From: Sinohyriopsis cumingii
Taxonomy: Eukaryota > Mollusca > Bivalvia > Unionida > Unionidae
Assembly: GCA_028554795.2 (NCBI GenBank)
Contig: CM068831.1
Location: forward strand, 67,307,982-67,371,981
DNA: 64,000 nt
Reading direction: 5' to 3'
Made by a program: the position numbers and the translations under genes
In this document: piece by piece, positions 9,198-22,406 of the stretch
Numbering within the stretch: position 1 is the stretch's first letter
Layout of the letters: the number at the start of each line of letters is the position of its first letter
The notes under the pieces: generated by a model
Databases searched by the model: none
Told to the model about the DNA's origin: nothing
Seen by the model: the letters and a program-made list of their open reading frames with translations, nothing else

Positions 9198-11149
9198 ATT
9201 ATAGGTGACAAAACGTTGGTCTCCACAAGTAGTTTCATAACGAATACGTTCTTGTTGAATGAAGTTTAAATATGGACAGTAAATCAAGATGAGAATGGTG
9301 AAGGTGATACGTATTGATTTATTTCACATATCCTGATTTTTTAAATAGTGTGATAATATATTTGGCATTATAACACCTCTTGAAAAAGAAAGAAACTACA
9401 TAGGTCACCATTCTTGAAATGAACAAAGAGCAAGCACAATTAGTAGAATGGTAAATGAAAGCATATCGAACGTAACGCAAAACACAAGTCGGTGTTTGTT
9501 TTCAATTCTGCTGCACATGATTGAATTGATTCTTATGATTTTGAAAATCATTATTTTGGTAACAAAAATACAAATAATACCAATTTAATTTCTTATTGAC
9601 AGCTTTTTGTGTAATGACGTCTTTGTAGTCTGAAGTCAACAATGTTTATTCTTAATCGCTTTAGGGCATGTTAGAGACAGACTTAGTAAAGATCGAGGAA
9701 TGTATAGAAGGACGAGGTCTTTTTTAAATTTAAGTTGTAAGAACTGACATAGACAAGTTTATCGAACTACTGATTGAAAAGAAAATAAACTTCGACAAGA
9801 ACAACAGTAAGACGATACTATCACGCTTCCATTAGGTTTGAGCCACTTTTCTTACCAACACAAAGAAAAGATAAACACTCACTCATCTTCAATTCAAACA
9901 GATAACATGTGGCCACTTTCATTTGCTGTTGGATATGTATAAGGATATTGCTAGTCCACGTTCCATGCATGTATCAATACCTCAAGCAAATGTCAGAAGC
10001 GACACCCTAAAAAATAAAAATATTGGTCTACTTTCTGTATAACTTTCTGAAAAACAAACAATACTACCACCATCGAAGCGAACATATCACTTTAACACTT
10101 TCCATATATTTCAGTGCAAAATAAACAAAAATATTACCATGTCCAATACTACACAACGTGACTACTTTTCTTGCTAGTGTATTAATGAACTCCCTGACAT
10201 TGTTACTGCAACAATCTAATTACTACTAATTATATGAGAACAATATGAAAGATATCAAGGCATGGTTATAAGAAGTTGACAATACATTACTAATGTAAGA
10301 ATTATTGAACAGAATACGTACTGAGAGACACCAGACTCACACAGATGTAGAAACAGATTCACAAGAACAGAAGAAACATTTTTATCACCTTAAGACGTGT
10401 TTAACAGAGATTCGGAGCTTTATCTACTAATATCTAAGTCATTCAATCGACTTGACATTGAGACAGATGATTCGCATAATGTTCAATGATACGTATATAT
10501 CCCATGGAATTCGGATAAACAGAGAAAATATTATTGGAAAGCGACTAGCAGAAATAAAAATAAAATATCAAAAAAATTAAAAATAACAACAAAAGAAAAC
10601 AAGTGTCTATTTTCATGTAAACTTCAATAAATGAATCACAAGAAAATGAAGATGAATGATTACAATACATTATTTAATGGCCTGGACAAACAACATCGTA
10701 TCAAACACTACACTTTGCAAAGTTTTCAGAAGCAAATTTATACGTAAAAATATAGCCATAAACCTGATGAAGCTGAACGAATTAATGCCTAGATCTATAG
10801 AAACAACATTCAGTCTATCCATTCATTTTTAGACTGGATTCATGTAGTCAAAATGAAAAAGGATGTCACATTCAAACAATTAAAAGAACGTTAAAAGCCA
10901 CCAAAGTAAAACACACATATGATTTGGTTATCTACGTTAATTGTTGAATTATCAGTGATATAAGAGAGAAAGACTTAATCTTTCGATGTAACTTACTTTT
11001 GTGACATTTGTATCTGTTTCGACATATCCGACAATCAAGCAAGTCTGATTCAGCAAATCATCACATCAGGTTAACACTTTTGTCAAGGAAATAAGCGGAA
11101 ATAACTTCAAAGAGACGTCATCTGAGGTCAACTTTATTGTCTTTTATTA

Positions 11150-11400
11150 ACAACTGCTGTCATTATTCCGGCCTTGTCCCTATTGCCACTGACCAGCAAA
11201 TGGGACCGAGACTCACATGCATCTCCGTTCAAATACATGTACATAATAGTACTTCCTGTGGGCCGAATACAACAGTGTCTTCTCAGTAACCATTCTATTT
11301 GCAGGTGGAACTCTAACATATTTATTTCTGTTTTCGTACCTCATGTGCATCCCTGTGATACATCTTTCCACATCTATGTCCAGCTCAAGTAAAGTTTGCA
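11150..11400 (-). pseudogene. Decayed open frame, block B copy 1
   Basis: This is the B1 counterpart of the 103-codon minus-strand frame at 29,059-29,370. It shares the peptides RYENR and ANRMVTEKT and the FPFAGQWQ end. Relative to B3 it has lost a net 42 bp (14 codons, frame kept) and has an internal stop before VSVPFAGQWQ. The family is not recognised. Confidence 0.35.
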
Positions 11401-14400
11401 GGACGCATCAGGATAGTCTTTGAAACGTTACAGAGCGTTGGATTGCTGACTATTTATGTGATAGTCTATGCCACAGTCCAAAGCTGGAGCCTATAGTGTG
11501 TTAGAGTTGAATTTGGGTCAAGTGTTGAACATTTATCCAGTGCAGGTAATCAAAGGGCTTGTTTACAAAAAAAAAATCATACATTTTTGCGACGTTGTAT
11601 ATTTGATTCACTGGCTAGGATTTGTTGATAGGACACAAGAAAATGAGGATATGTTTTCAAATTTACTTCTGGAAATTGCATGCATTTGCTGTATATGCAA
11701 ATAGTTTGAAATACATTTAAGAAATGTATTAGTCACACCATATCTACATAAACAGAGGAAATATATGTTAATGTTGCTCAGCTAATTCGTTTTTGCCAAA
11801 TCAAAGACGCAAAGAAAAGAATAGTCATGGAGAAAATGGGACTTGCTAGATTGATTGACAATCTTCCGAACTATGTAGTGGATGTGGAAGCTAATATCAC
11901 ATATAAGCATGTCCAGATAGAAATGAAACAGGGAGAACCTGACCGCCACTCACTATTTTGATGTGTGGCATGTTGCCATAGATGTGTTCATAGCACATTG
12001 TTTACTACATCAACTTGTAATGGAAGAACCCTATTACTTTTACAGTGAAGAGACAAACAAAGAGCCCTACATCAAATCAGACAGAAGAATATGTTTTAAT
12101 ACGTTTAATTCCATGTGTAAAAAAAATAAAAATTAGTTGATTGCCAGGGAACAAGAATTTTAGGATCTGAGTAACCGAATTTACATCATTTCAAAAAACG
12201 TCAATGGGTGTTTCCAACACTGATTTTAAAACATTGTATAAGTACTTGAAATTCGTTTAAATTATCAATAACATATCTTTGACAGATAAATATTTTTCTT
12301 TCGGAGGAGAGCGAGAATACTGGGTTGCATACTGCTGTGTACGTAAATGGTGTAGTAGAGTTTGTGATTGACATATCTGATTCGGAGCAACGTCTCTTCC
12401 TCCTTGTTTGATTCGGAGCAATGTCTCTATTCTAAGTTGATAAGATTTACGTATATTCAAAATGTAAATATCTTAGGTATTTATTATGCCAAAAAACCTA
12501 CACAATATCTGGGAAAAATGCACACTAACAAAACATAATGATATGACTTTAAGAAACGGAGAAAGCAAGCTAAACCAATTTAGTAAATTTCAACAAATAA
12601 TGTATTTTTCTAGAATACACAGGGAATTTTAAATAGAATTTAATGTTGTGAATTAAAATCCAAACAATTTTAACCTTTCTATCATAAATCCAAAGTATAC
12701 AGTGCTTTGAATGAATTCCATGTTTAATGTGCTTAAGAATCAATGGTGTTTAATGAACTGATATGTCAGCAGTCTTGATGTATCACAATGATATAATCTA
12801 GAATATCTTTCAATGAATTCACAATAATCCAATATAATGATTTAGCCTAATATATCAGTGACCACTTAGCAATTCCAATGAATAATATAATTAAATAATT
12901 CCTTTCAAATTATATCTCACACAAATAACAATCATCGTACTAGACTGAAGATAAAATAGCATTACCAATTTTTTTACTTGAGAACCCTTTATAAAAGTCT
13001 AAGACGCAATAAGATGTCCAGGATGATGATTATTTTCAATGGAAATTTCCATCAGATTCGTAAATATATTCATGTCTATTCAATTAAGCTTAAACAACTA
13101 ACGAGACCAAATACAATTTCCAAGGAGAAAATCAGAGTACTGAACTCAAATCTAACTAAACATTTTGTTTACAAATGAATATTATCTAAACGTAAAAATC
13201 TACAATACTGGACATGTGCTATCTATATAATGTGTTGCATACAAATGACAATAGCAATATACAGTCATGGACAAAAATTAAATACACAGTATAGATAAAC
13301 ATAATATGAACCCATATCTTACTTGCTAATCGGAGTGTACGTGTAAACCCTTTATTTCATGTGCATTTTGTTTCTCGGGTATTAGTATACAGATTAAACC
13401 ATGACAAGCATGATTATTGCTCTTTGTTTCTCGGGTATTAGTGTATCTATTAAACCATGACAAGAATGATCACTATGAGTAGACTCATACAAAGTTAAAC
13501 GACCGTACAGATTGTTAAATATAGCTAGCGACGAAACGTTCCTTTTTCAATCGTTCACTCAAGTAGTCAAGTGTTTAGTTTTTACCGGTTTTCCATTTAT
13601 TCTTTATTTCCTTCATGCCTTACTTATTTCTTCAGCATTTCGATCAAATAACTTGAATCTAAGTTGTTTTTATTTTCAAATGCGAAATAACTTGAATATA
13701 AAGTTGTTTTTATTTTAAAATGTTAAATCTTTACTTATTGATTTTCCTGTAGTAATTGCTACTGAGGCTATATGCTTCATTCAAGAGGAACAAACATTGG
13801 ATCTGCTCCTAGTATCACATGCTGATTTAAGACCTTCTCTTTTGTTTTACTCTCAAATGACTAAAACAGAGTTCTCTTACATAGTTTGTTCATTTCTTTC
13901 TTTTAACGCTGTAAATTTAAGGCAATTTTGCCTAATGTCTTTTTCGAGTGGAAGTGTTGTATGATTTAAACGGTCCTAATGATAAAATCAAAGCCAAAAT
14001 TCTTTAAATTGTCAATTCTCATATTGACAAATATTGTGTACGATCTTGATTTATTTTTTCAATGACGAATCTCCTTCATCTATACGGTGTCAGATGTATT
14101 CAGCACATCATAGAGGAGCATAAATAGATCCATAAAATGAAGCTAATTAATTTATATATTTCTTTGTTTAGTGGTATTCAGCTACAAAATTATCATTTAA
14201 AGCATGTTTCAGTTGAAATACATTATCTCGTCTACAAATGGCAAATCTACATATAATCAAATCAGTATAATTTAGCTGGGACACTAGTGCCAAAGGATAC
14301 AATGCAAAAATCGTAGAGCTATTTCAAAATAGTTTTATTTTCATTTTGCATAACATTCTTGTTTGAGTTTGACAACTAATGTTTCAAATTCACCCGTTTT

Positions 14401-14763
14401 TATTTACAATGTAAAACTTTTTCCGTGTTGTATTCTATTTTGAATATCTCTTTTTCCTTCCTGTTGCCTTTAATTGCATTAAAGATAGCACGTAATGCAT
14501 ACGTCTGTTAAGTACTTGTGTCTTGAGTAAACCGGTATCTACTATAAACCTTCCTTACAAATCATTTAAGTGTTTCCTCGTTCGAATCCTACTGTTGTTT
14601 ATTTCGTCAATACTATCATGCACCACGCTGATATTAAGACACAACATCCCGATTATTTGCACACGGCTTAGAATGCATAGTTTATGGTTTATACTATTCT
14701 TTGAATCTAACATCTTATACCGTTTGGATTTCATCAATCCAGTCTAAAACGAATGGACAGTTT

Positions 14764-16620
14764 GCATGTTAATTTCATAGATCTTAGCATGAATTCATTC
14801 ACTTCTATTTCTTTAACTGTTCTATTTTTTTCAAAGTTTCTTTTTCTGCTGCCTGGGAATTGTGCTGTTGTTGGTGTTTGCAAAGGTGTTGTTTGTTCCA
14901 GGCCAGTAATGTATATGCTGAAAGCATTCATCTTTTACCATAACTTGATTCTTTTGTTCAAGTTGAGATTAAAAGGGTCAGAAATTTCCGATATTTTGGA
15001 ATTCCTTTTTTTAAAAATATTTCGTCGACAAGAACATATATATCTGTTAATCTTCGAGTCCAAGGGTTATATAACATCGAAGGTAAAGCGAATCTTCTGA
15101 TGATTGTCTTGTCTATCCCATGACTTGTAAAGTAGTCGATACAGTTCTGAATTTCTTTCTTGACACATCAACAGCTTCTAAAATTGTTCTGCTCTGGTGG
15201 ACCTCTTTCTACAGCCATGGAATTGTGGCGGCTTCTCTTGTCATTCTATTAAATAATGATTATTAATAATTTATTGTCCACTTGTTCCCTTCATCTCTTG
15301 ATGTCTTTTAAAACGTTCACTGTAAACTAGTAGTAAGCAATGTAATCAAGTAGTTAATTCAAGGGCATGGTTTTGTTGGGGGGTGTTTGTTATTGCAGTT
15401 GAAAGTGAGGTAATCATGTAGTGAGGCAAAGGACGATCTGATTTGTTTCTTTATTTTACCCTAAGAAATACGGATTGTGGTTCTTTTGTAAGGTATATTA
15501 AATTGTGGTGGCTTTGCTTTGTTTATAATACAGTAGTGAGGAAGATAGTCAACTATTATTTGTGGGGGTTTGCTGGGTAGGATGTGGATGGATTGGGGTA
15601 TTTTTTTATATAAAAATCAAGTGACTCATTTGGGTAATGTGTAGTAGAATTAAACAAATTAAACTAAAATAACAGGACTGTGTTTTAATGGTATCATTTA
15701 TGATTCTAATAATTAGGTTGCTCCATGTTTATTTCTAGCACGGTGACCATCGTAGTTCCTTTAGATTTAAAGCATTTATACCACTCAAGCAATTGCTTCC
15801 AAATAAATTTTAAAATCTAGATAGCAGAAATAAAATAATCATTTGCACAATTATTTCCTCCAGAATCAACTGTAATTAAATCCTATGCAAATTCATATGC
15901 TACACTTATTCCTACAGTGACGAAACTATTTCTGTCAGCAACATCATTGTCACTTTGACCTACGTTTGATTATAAAACATCTTTCAACATGTAACTTATT
16001 TGATTACCTTACATAACATTTCCATGACAACAGGACATGTAACGAGAACTCTCCATGAAATAGATGTAGACCAACGTTATATTCCCGATAACGCCACACG
16101 TACACGACCGAAGTGGCCTTAGTGTTTAGTATTATTTCGACACTCACCCCATCAAGAAAAATTAAAAGGTACGTCCCATGCACTTGTGATATTCTTCACT
16201 GAGCGAGGAATTCAAAATCAGCGAGGTTCCCAAAAGTTCACAATATGTGCAAATGCAGATGATAAAATCTGAATAACAGAGCGAAACATACTTTTTTATT
16301 TGGCATGTGCAAAAGAACACATAGCCAATATAATACATGATTCATACATAATGCACTCTTGCATAAATGCCTGAATATATGAATAAATAATGGCTATACA
16401 AATGTGCGCATAAATCCTCGGAGATGGACAGACAGAAATACAACTCTACAGCGAGAGACGATAATCTAAGTTGGAATGCATTATCAGAATATTTACTTAG
16501 GTGTTTTAGAGTTCTTAAATCTTCATTTTTGTGTAATTGAACTAATTAGTACATACCTAGTTTCTGCCAGTAATAAGGATCAAAATAAATTAAAATGAAA
16601 TATGTATTTTAGTTTCTGGT
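14764..16620 (+). repeat. Array block A, copy 2 (A2)
   Basis: Colinear with A3 (32,552-34,400) and A5 (62,299-64,000), and more distantly with A1 and A4. The base equivalent to the Polinton insertion point is near 14,769 and is uninterrupted. The open frame at 14,753-15,100 is T-rich and hydrophobic and is broken in other copies, so I treat the block as non-coding. Confidence 0.85.
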
Positions 16621-16904
16621 TACAAAACAATAAAAGGCACGATATATGGACGGAATTAGGATATTACCAGATCACCAAGACCATGAATTCAATAAAGTAG
16701 TTCTCACAATCAAACCCCAGATTTTACAATTCTTTCTTTTGAAATCTTTAAGTATTAATTGCTATCTTTTTTAACAATTTAGTAATCTGAACCATTCTTA
16801 AAGATACGCACATATATATTTAAATAAAGAGTATGGGGGCCAAACTATCCATTTTTAAGCATATTGTTGGCAGGATCTATAACAGTTAGTATCTACATGC
16901 ACTT

Positions 16905-17190
16905 TTTCCTATATACTCGTCCTATACTATATGCTTTCGAAACCACCCACCCATAAGACAATATTGGAGATTCCAATTAATCAAATAAATGAACCATTAT
17001 ATTCACCAAACATTCTAGAATGTTAGTATTATTCAGAAGTAAAGTTTTCTATGTACCCGTCATATACTATCTGTTTTGAAAACCCCCAAATATCACAGCC
17101 ATAAGACAATATTGGAGATGCTAATTTTCCAATAAATCAACCGTTATATTTACCAGACATTCTAGAATTTTAGCATTATTCAGAAGTAGT
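16905..17190 (+). repeat. About 143-bp tandem duplication, only in C1
   Basis: Two successive copies (16,905-17,046 and 17,047-17,190) each run from a CTATNTAC-CGTC-TATACTAT motif to CATTCTAGAAT and ATTCAGAAGTA. The second copy contains an extra few bases before CAGCCATAAGACAATATTGG. C2 has one copy only (about 34,706-34,840), so the duplication arose after the units separated, or was lost in C2. Confidence 0.8.
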
Positions 17191-17649
17191 GTGGCGCACA
17201 CCTCTGCTCTTGCAAAGTTTGACTGTATGCTCTGAAGTCGGAGAGGCATTGATCATTATTAAAAATGTAATAACAAAACCAGAAGCTTCATGTTTGTAAT
17301 TATTTCCTGTGATAGTACTGTTGACGTGTCACTTATACAAAAACCACTCATTCGAATCGATCAAATCAGTTGCTACAACTCTGTAAACTAAATCAACTTA
17401 AAAATCATGTAATGATCTCATTTCCTTTACCATTTGTACAGTAACTTTGTATTGGGGACTTCATTTATCTCTAATCACCTACCGTTGCTTAATTGTCAAA
17501 CAACTACATAGATACTGTTCGTGTCAGCAATGTATTCCATATCAGAGTGAGCTATATATAAAACTATATTATTCTTGCTGTACAAGCAATAGCTAATTTT
17601 ATGTAACCAATGAAATATGTAGAAAGTCTTTTATGCAGTCAGCTATGGG

Positions 17650-18840
17650 ATCCTATGACTAATTTCGGTTGCCCAGAAAAATTCATCGTGATAGTTCGGT
17701 AATTCCATCATGGCATGCACGCTCATGTCATAGACGAGGAATAGTCATCTGAATCATTCCATGTCACCAATGGAGTCAAGCAAGGTTGTGTGTTGGCCCC
17801 AATCCTCCTGAGTATGATGTTCTCTGCTATGCTTACTTACGCTTCCCGTGACCATGACACTGGGGTTGTATCCGATACCACACTGATGGCAAGATCTTGA
17901 ATCTATGGAGAGTTCAAGCGAAGACTAAGACATAAAATTACTGTTCGTGGTCAACTATTTGCCGACGACTGTTACCTGAATGTCTGATCTGAGTCTTTGG
18001 ATCCTTTGTGTCAGCTTGTAATAATTGCAATTATTATATTGTTTGGTTTGTGCTGTGAGTGATGCAGACGTAAACTAATAAGGGAAGGTGGTGGTTTTAT
18101 GTTACAGTCCTAATCAATGATAAAACCAACACCAGAATTGCTAAAGCAAGTGTGGGCTCTTGAAGAATACGAGCAAACGTGTGGAAACGAATTCTACAAA
18201 TAAGCTGAAGGTCTATACAGCAACTGAGTTGCCAATCCTGTTATATGTTTGCTAAAACGCTGTGTTAAGAAGCTTAATCATTTTCACATTGGCTGCTGTG
18301 GAAACTGATTAGGATACGATGGCAGGACATGGTTTCGGAAACTGAGCCTCTCACAAGGGCAAACATTCCAAGTATTCACATTCTACATTCTGCTGATGAC
18401 ATCACAGTGAATACTGACAGAACCCATCGCCAGGCTGGTAGGGTGTCAGAAGAGCGACTACTTAAGAAGCATTTTTACGTTGAGCTGAAGGAGGGGAAGT
18501 GATCTCAGGGTGGTCAAAAGAAACGCTTCATAAAAGCCGTCAAGACATTTTTGAAGCACTTGATCTCTGACCACGAGCCTTGGGATGATCTCGCACAGGA
18601 TCCCTCCCATGACGCAGCTTCATCCTTACTGGTGCTAAGGACGTTGATCAGATGACAATCGAAGAGGCATGAAAGAAGTGCGAGGAACGTAAATCTCGGA
18701 ACTGCAGCACGTCCTGCATTCATCAATCTATCCGAACCTGCACATGCTTCCAAGTGTGACACAGTCTGTAAATAGCACACATTGACCTGATCTCACGTAT
18801 TCGCAGACCTCTAACCAGTTACTGATATCTTAGCCATCTT
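17650..18840 (+). mobile_element. Truncated LINE with C-terminal zinc-finger type ORF2 end (copy in C1)
   Basis: Decayed non-LTR retrotransposon on the plus strand. Readable pieces in order: CPEKFI and HVTNGVKQGCVLAPILL of the reverse transcriptase (near 17,680-17,810), the catalytic FADDC (17,958-17,972), then after an internal deletion the C-terminal part with SQGGQKKRF (near 18,505) and EPWDDLAQD (near 18,580). The tail has CxxxCK followed by a SHVF-like finger (near 18,755-18,805). Many invertebrate LINEs end in this way with a GLISHLRTH-type finger. Numerous stops and frame changes; the 5' part and much of the RT are gone. The same remnant, with the same internal deletion, sits in C2, so it predates the duplication. 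The clade is uncertain. Confidence 0.8.
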
Positions 18841-21511
18841 CGAACTCAGATGATGCACAACAAGTTAACTTATAAAATGGGAAATGTATAACTTACCACT
18901 GCACATGAAAACTGCAAAAAGCATAAGTGACTCGTTATTGCTACCTTATAAGTAATAGTTGGCCTCGCAACCATTTGTAAAAGCAACCTGAATTGAAAGC
19001 AATAAGGTTAATTGTTTCTTACACTATATTCAGCACAACGTACTCTTGGAATAATACAGGAATTTTCCATTCAGTAATACACCTTGGTACAAATTAATTT
19101 GGATCTAGGTTTGTCTTCGCATAAAGGTGTTTGAAGGCTGGTTATATCACACAATAGTTACTTAATACATGTTCTTCAAACTGTGGACGGTGTCAAATCA
19201 GCACTATATCACGCATTTGAAAAATGTGTTCATTCTTTATTTGCAGCTGCTTCTTGGAATGTTTACTTCTTTTGTTCCTCCTTAAATTTCAGAATAAGCC
19301 ATAGATTTTGATGTCTAACAAATCAACATTCCTGCAATAAAAAGAAAGGCTTTTAAGGGAAGGTATGCAATTCAAAGGCTCTCAGTAAGACATGAAGTGA
19401 ACACTTAAGATATTGTAAAACATTTCCTTAAACGGACAAAGTAACATAATATTATTGTGACGTTCTAGAATGGTGTAGTTTTGAGGAATATGGAAAAGCA
19501 GTATTATACGGAATACATGTCCATATCATATTTGGTTATAAATACATGGGACTAAACTTCTCTCGTACACTTATTTGGAAAAAAGTAAAGGAAGAATACC
19601 CATTACACGCAAAGTGTCCACAAACATGGATAATTGTGTACAATACATTAGGCATATTTGAACTGTCATTAATATGATCGCATTCGTATTAATAGATGCG
19701 GCTGATATTTGGCTACAATATTCATAAGCAATTGAAAACGTAAATGGTAAGAGTTTTACTACATATGGAATCTTCCTAAAAAAACACGCATACTCCCTGT
19801 GCCACAAGGAGAATACTGACCAAGTATGTCTGTATTTTACCTATTACTGTAAATTAATACTGAATTATGCTGGATGGTAATTGATATCCATGGCAATGCT
19901 AAGAACACTGAAAATAACTCGATGAACCAGGTAAGTCAACATGTGTTACAAATTTTAATAGCATACACTTCCCATATGGTTTGGGTTATAATAGGTACGT
20001 ATAGGCTGTAGGTGATGACAAAGTTGTCCTATTTTACCTATTACTGTAAATGGAGTAGTATTCACCATCTGAAACTATCATAAAGACAATTTAATTCAGA
20101 AATGGAATTCAACCGTAATCAAATGACATAAAGCATCCCACTACAGTTGCATTACACGTAGCCATTGAGTAACCAACGCATCTCTTAATAGCTTTCGAGT
20201 GGCGTATATACTGAGCATTGTGTGCGTGTGAGTGTGAGACAGAAGGCAAATATCATGTTTCACAATGCCCATTTTATTCAGATCGTGAAATCAGATTCTC
20301 CACAGGGATTTTCTCAAACGAATTCAGGCGTAATATCTCAGCTTGCACCATATGTCATTTCAGCATCCCAGAGAAGAGCTTCAGTGGAAATATCATTCAC
20401 TAATTAGTACTTTTCACACCATATTTCTTTCACCCGAATGTAATATATAGTTTATATTTTTCCAATGTCGTCTTGAAAAGTATTTCTACTATGGATTCTT
20501 CACTTTGTCGCTTTTATCATTTCATTCTTACAATTGTGATTGTTGAACCATTGTTATGCAAGTGTAGGTTTTTGCTTCACATTTCCAAATATCCCTTTTC
20601 ATGGACATTGCAATAGATAGCATCTGCAGCAGTAGGTATATAATCGAAATATTAGCAGCCGTTGTCACTGATAACTTATGTTCGCTTCTAGTGAATGAAT
20701 AGCAAAATGACCATTATTTTTCTTTGGTTTTAAATGATTGCAATATCTCAATCACAATGCATGTAACAAATGATGTATACGAGATAAAACTATACGAGTG
20801 TTCACCAGCAGCTAATGGAGATTTTAACTATTACGTTTCGTTTTGATTATATTATTAGCCCAAAGTTGATGATATTACGTGTCGAAATAAGGCGGAAAAG
20901 AATGAGGCGACAGGTTGTATTTCAAAACCAATTTGATATTTTTTCCCATTCTTTATCTTATAACACTAAAAAGCTGCCGCTTGTGAAATTCACAGTCTCT
21001 CTTCAAGTTCCATATTTCACTCCAAATCTAATGTATTTAAATACGAGTGATTTAGTACGGAACTTAATATTATATAGCAAACAAAATGTCATCCAAAGTA
21101 CTTTAAGAAGGCCAAGAAATAGTACATATAGCTCTGTATGTTTCGTTTCTATGAAAATATCAAATTATTAGTTCTGGTGTATATTGAACTAGTTTTTAGC
21201 CGCGGTGTTTAGTTATGTTATTTCTGTATGCCAGAACTTAATTTCCTATTTGAGTATCACTATATTCGTAGTGAGGTTAATTTGTACAACTCACTGTGTT
21301 AGTTGGGCTGCAATTCGCATCATTGAAAAGAAAAATACTTTCTCGTCTAGAAAAATAGTTATATTTTATGCTGACAAAGTCTATTCGGATGAATCTATAG
21401 TGGACTGTTTACATCCTTCTTAGCATTCTTACCCAATGAAATCAATGCCTCGAACTGGATAATTATTATTCAAGCAACACCCCCTTTTTGTGTATTCCCA
21501 CTTATGTTTCT
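18841..21511 (+). other. FReD gene 1 upstream non-coding region
   Basis: About 2.7 kb without a supported gene. It is colinear with 42,025-44,469 in C2, and its last 1.3 kb (from about 20,215) also with 50,880-52,120. C2 lacks about 95 bp that C1 and the third copy share around 20,955-21,055. Being kept in three copies, the proximal part is the best place to look for FReD regulatory sites, but I can name none besides the TATA box. Confidence 0.6.
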
Positions 21512-21519
21512 TATAAATA
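21512..21519 (+). promoter_or_regulatory. TATA box of FReD gene 1
   Basis: TATAAATA lies 69 bp before the ATG, which leaves room for a start site near 21,540 and a short leader. The same box at the same distance precedes FReD gene 2. The equivalent stretch upstream of the gene-less copy reads CTTAAAAAC (near 52,097) and is not a TATA box. Confidence 0.7.
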
Positions 21520-21580
21520 TGGACAGCCCTCTTAAACATTTCCACATCCAGCTATACGCTAGAAAAAACCTTAACTGAGA

Positions 21581-22369
21581 ATGTTTTGTTCAGTGTTCTT
21601 TACCATGACAATGGTTCGCTTATTCTTCGCTTTTCTGACGTTCTCTAAATTGGTTACAAGAGGACATCCTCAAATTAATTGTGGAAACGTCACTTCATCT
21701 ACATGCCAAAATGTCTCTTTTGGAAAACCAATTGACTGTCAGGACATTTACCAAATGGGTTTTACAAAGACTGGAGGCTACATTATTTATCCTAAAGGAC
21801 ATCCTAATGGTATCTACGTTCGATGTGACATGCGTACAGCCGGTGGAAGATGGACTGTCATTCAGAGAAGAATCAGCGGAGATGTTGATTTCTTTCGTGA
21901 GTGGATTGATTATAAAGAGGGTTTTGGTGATCCAAATGGAAACATGTGGCTTGGAAATGACAATATACATGACCTCACGGCTCAGGCCGATTACCAGCTG
22001 CATATAAACTTGGCTGTTTCAAATACAAATACCAGCTTTGCCATGTATGATACTTTCTCGGTTGGAGACGAAAGTAGTGGATATCTTCTCATCGTAAAAG
22101 GCTACAGTGGAACAGCAGGCGACTCTTTCTCTTATCATTCTGATATGAAATTCACCACCAAGGATTGGGACAAGGACCAATACAACTCAACAAATTGTGC
22201 CAGTGTATACAAAGGCGCTTGGTGGTACAATACTTGCCATCATTCAAACTTAAATGGAATCTACGGATCCACCAATTATGCAGAAGGAATAAATTGGTAT
22301 GCATATGCCGGACATCATACATCCATGATATATGCAGACATGAAAATAAGGAGAAAACTTTTACAGTAA
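21581..22369 (+). CDS. Secreted fibrinogen-related domain protein 1 (ficolin/FREP-like lectin)
   Basis: 262 residues in one exon. FReD proteins are secreted pattern-recognition lectins that bind acetylated or other microbial glycans. The N-terminus is a hydrophobic signal peptide (about 1-28; Met9 or Met11 are alternative starts), followed almost at once by the fibrinogen-like domain (about 50-257). There is no collagen or coiled-coil region. Seen: disulfide cysteines C53/C82 and C206/C219, the calcium site DWD (D195, D197) before NCA (205-207), WWYNTCH (214-220), SNLNGIYG, and the closing MKIRR. Sequons at N36, N44, N150 and N202. The start is supported by the conserved leader and TATA spacing in gene 2. 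Its duplicate at 44,539 differs at 15 residues, 14 of them in residues 144-251. Single-exon structure could mean a retroposed origin, or an exon of a larger gene. The promoter and poly(A) signal favour a complete gene. Confidence 0.92.
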   Translation: MFCSVFFTMTMVRLFFAFLTFSKLVTRGHPQINCGNVTSSTCQNVSFGKPIDCQDIYQMGFTKTGGYIIYPKGHPNGIYVRCDMRTAGGRWTVIQRRISGDVDFFREWIDYKEGFGDPNGNMWLGNDNIHDLTAQADYQLHINLAVSNTNTSFAMYDTFSVGDESSGYLLIVKGYSGTAGDSFSYHSDMKFTTKDWDKDQYNSTNCASVYKGAWWYNTCHHSNLNGIYGSTNYAEGINWYAYAGHHTSMIYADMKIRRKLLQ

Positions 22370-22400
22370 GAGTGATACAAAAGTATTAAGATAACGCGGG

Positions 22401-22406
22401 AATAAA
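22401..22406 (+). terminator. Poly(A) signal of FReD gene 1
   Basis: AATAAA 32 bp after the stop codon, inside GGGAATAAAAAATATT. The same sequence follows FReD gene 2 (45,359). A very short 3' untranslated region is implied. Confidence 0.6.

Larger units (their letters stand above)
7676..14763 (+). repeat. Array block B, copy 1 (B1)
   Basis: Non-coding block, colinear with 25,890-32,540 (B2) and, from about 8,330, with 56,014-62,300 (B3). B1 and B3 share a segment around 8,470-8,700 that B2 lacks, and both carry a GT/GGT tract where B2 has none. A decayed minus-strand open frame (11,150-11,400) is shared by all three copies. Otherwise I see only short unsupported frames. Confidence 0.85.

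Noticed and set aside
9023-9238. His-rich and Cys/Val-rich frames over the GT tract (also 49,666-49,928 and 56,689-56,932)
   Set aside because: Translations of simple repeats; length follows the microsatellite.
14753-15100. 115-codon open frame in A2, with a roughly parallel frame in A4 (53,059-53,424)
   Set aside because: Composition is T-rich and hydrophobic with no motif, and the frame is broken in A3 and A5. The similarity is explained by block A being repeated.
18514-18780. 88-residue minus-strand frame, repeated at 36,167-36,433
   Set aside because: It is the antisense of the LINE C-terminal region, which gives recognisable LINE peptides on the plus strand.
20218-20407. Overlapping 61-codon frames (also at 43,274-43,499) upstream of FReD
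   Set aside because: They lie over a GT/GA-rich stretch, overlap in two frames, have no domain and no start context. They are kept only because the block is duplicated.
21681-22007. Second frames on both strands inside the FReD genes (also 44,639-44,965)
   Set aside because: Shadows of the coding frame; no independent signal, and the changes between copies are silent in the FReD frame rather than in these.
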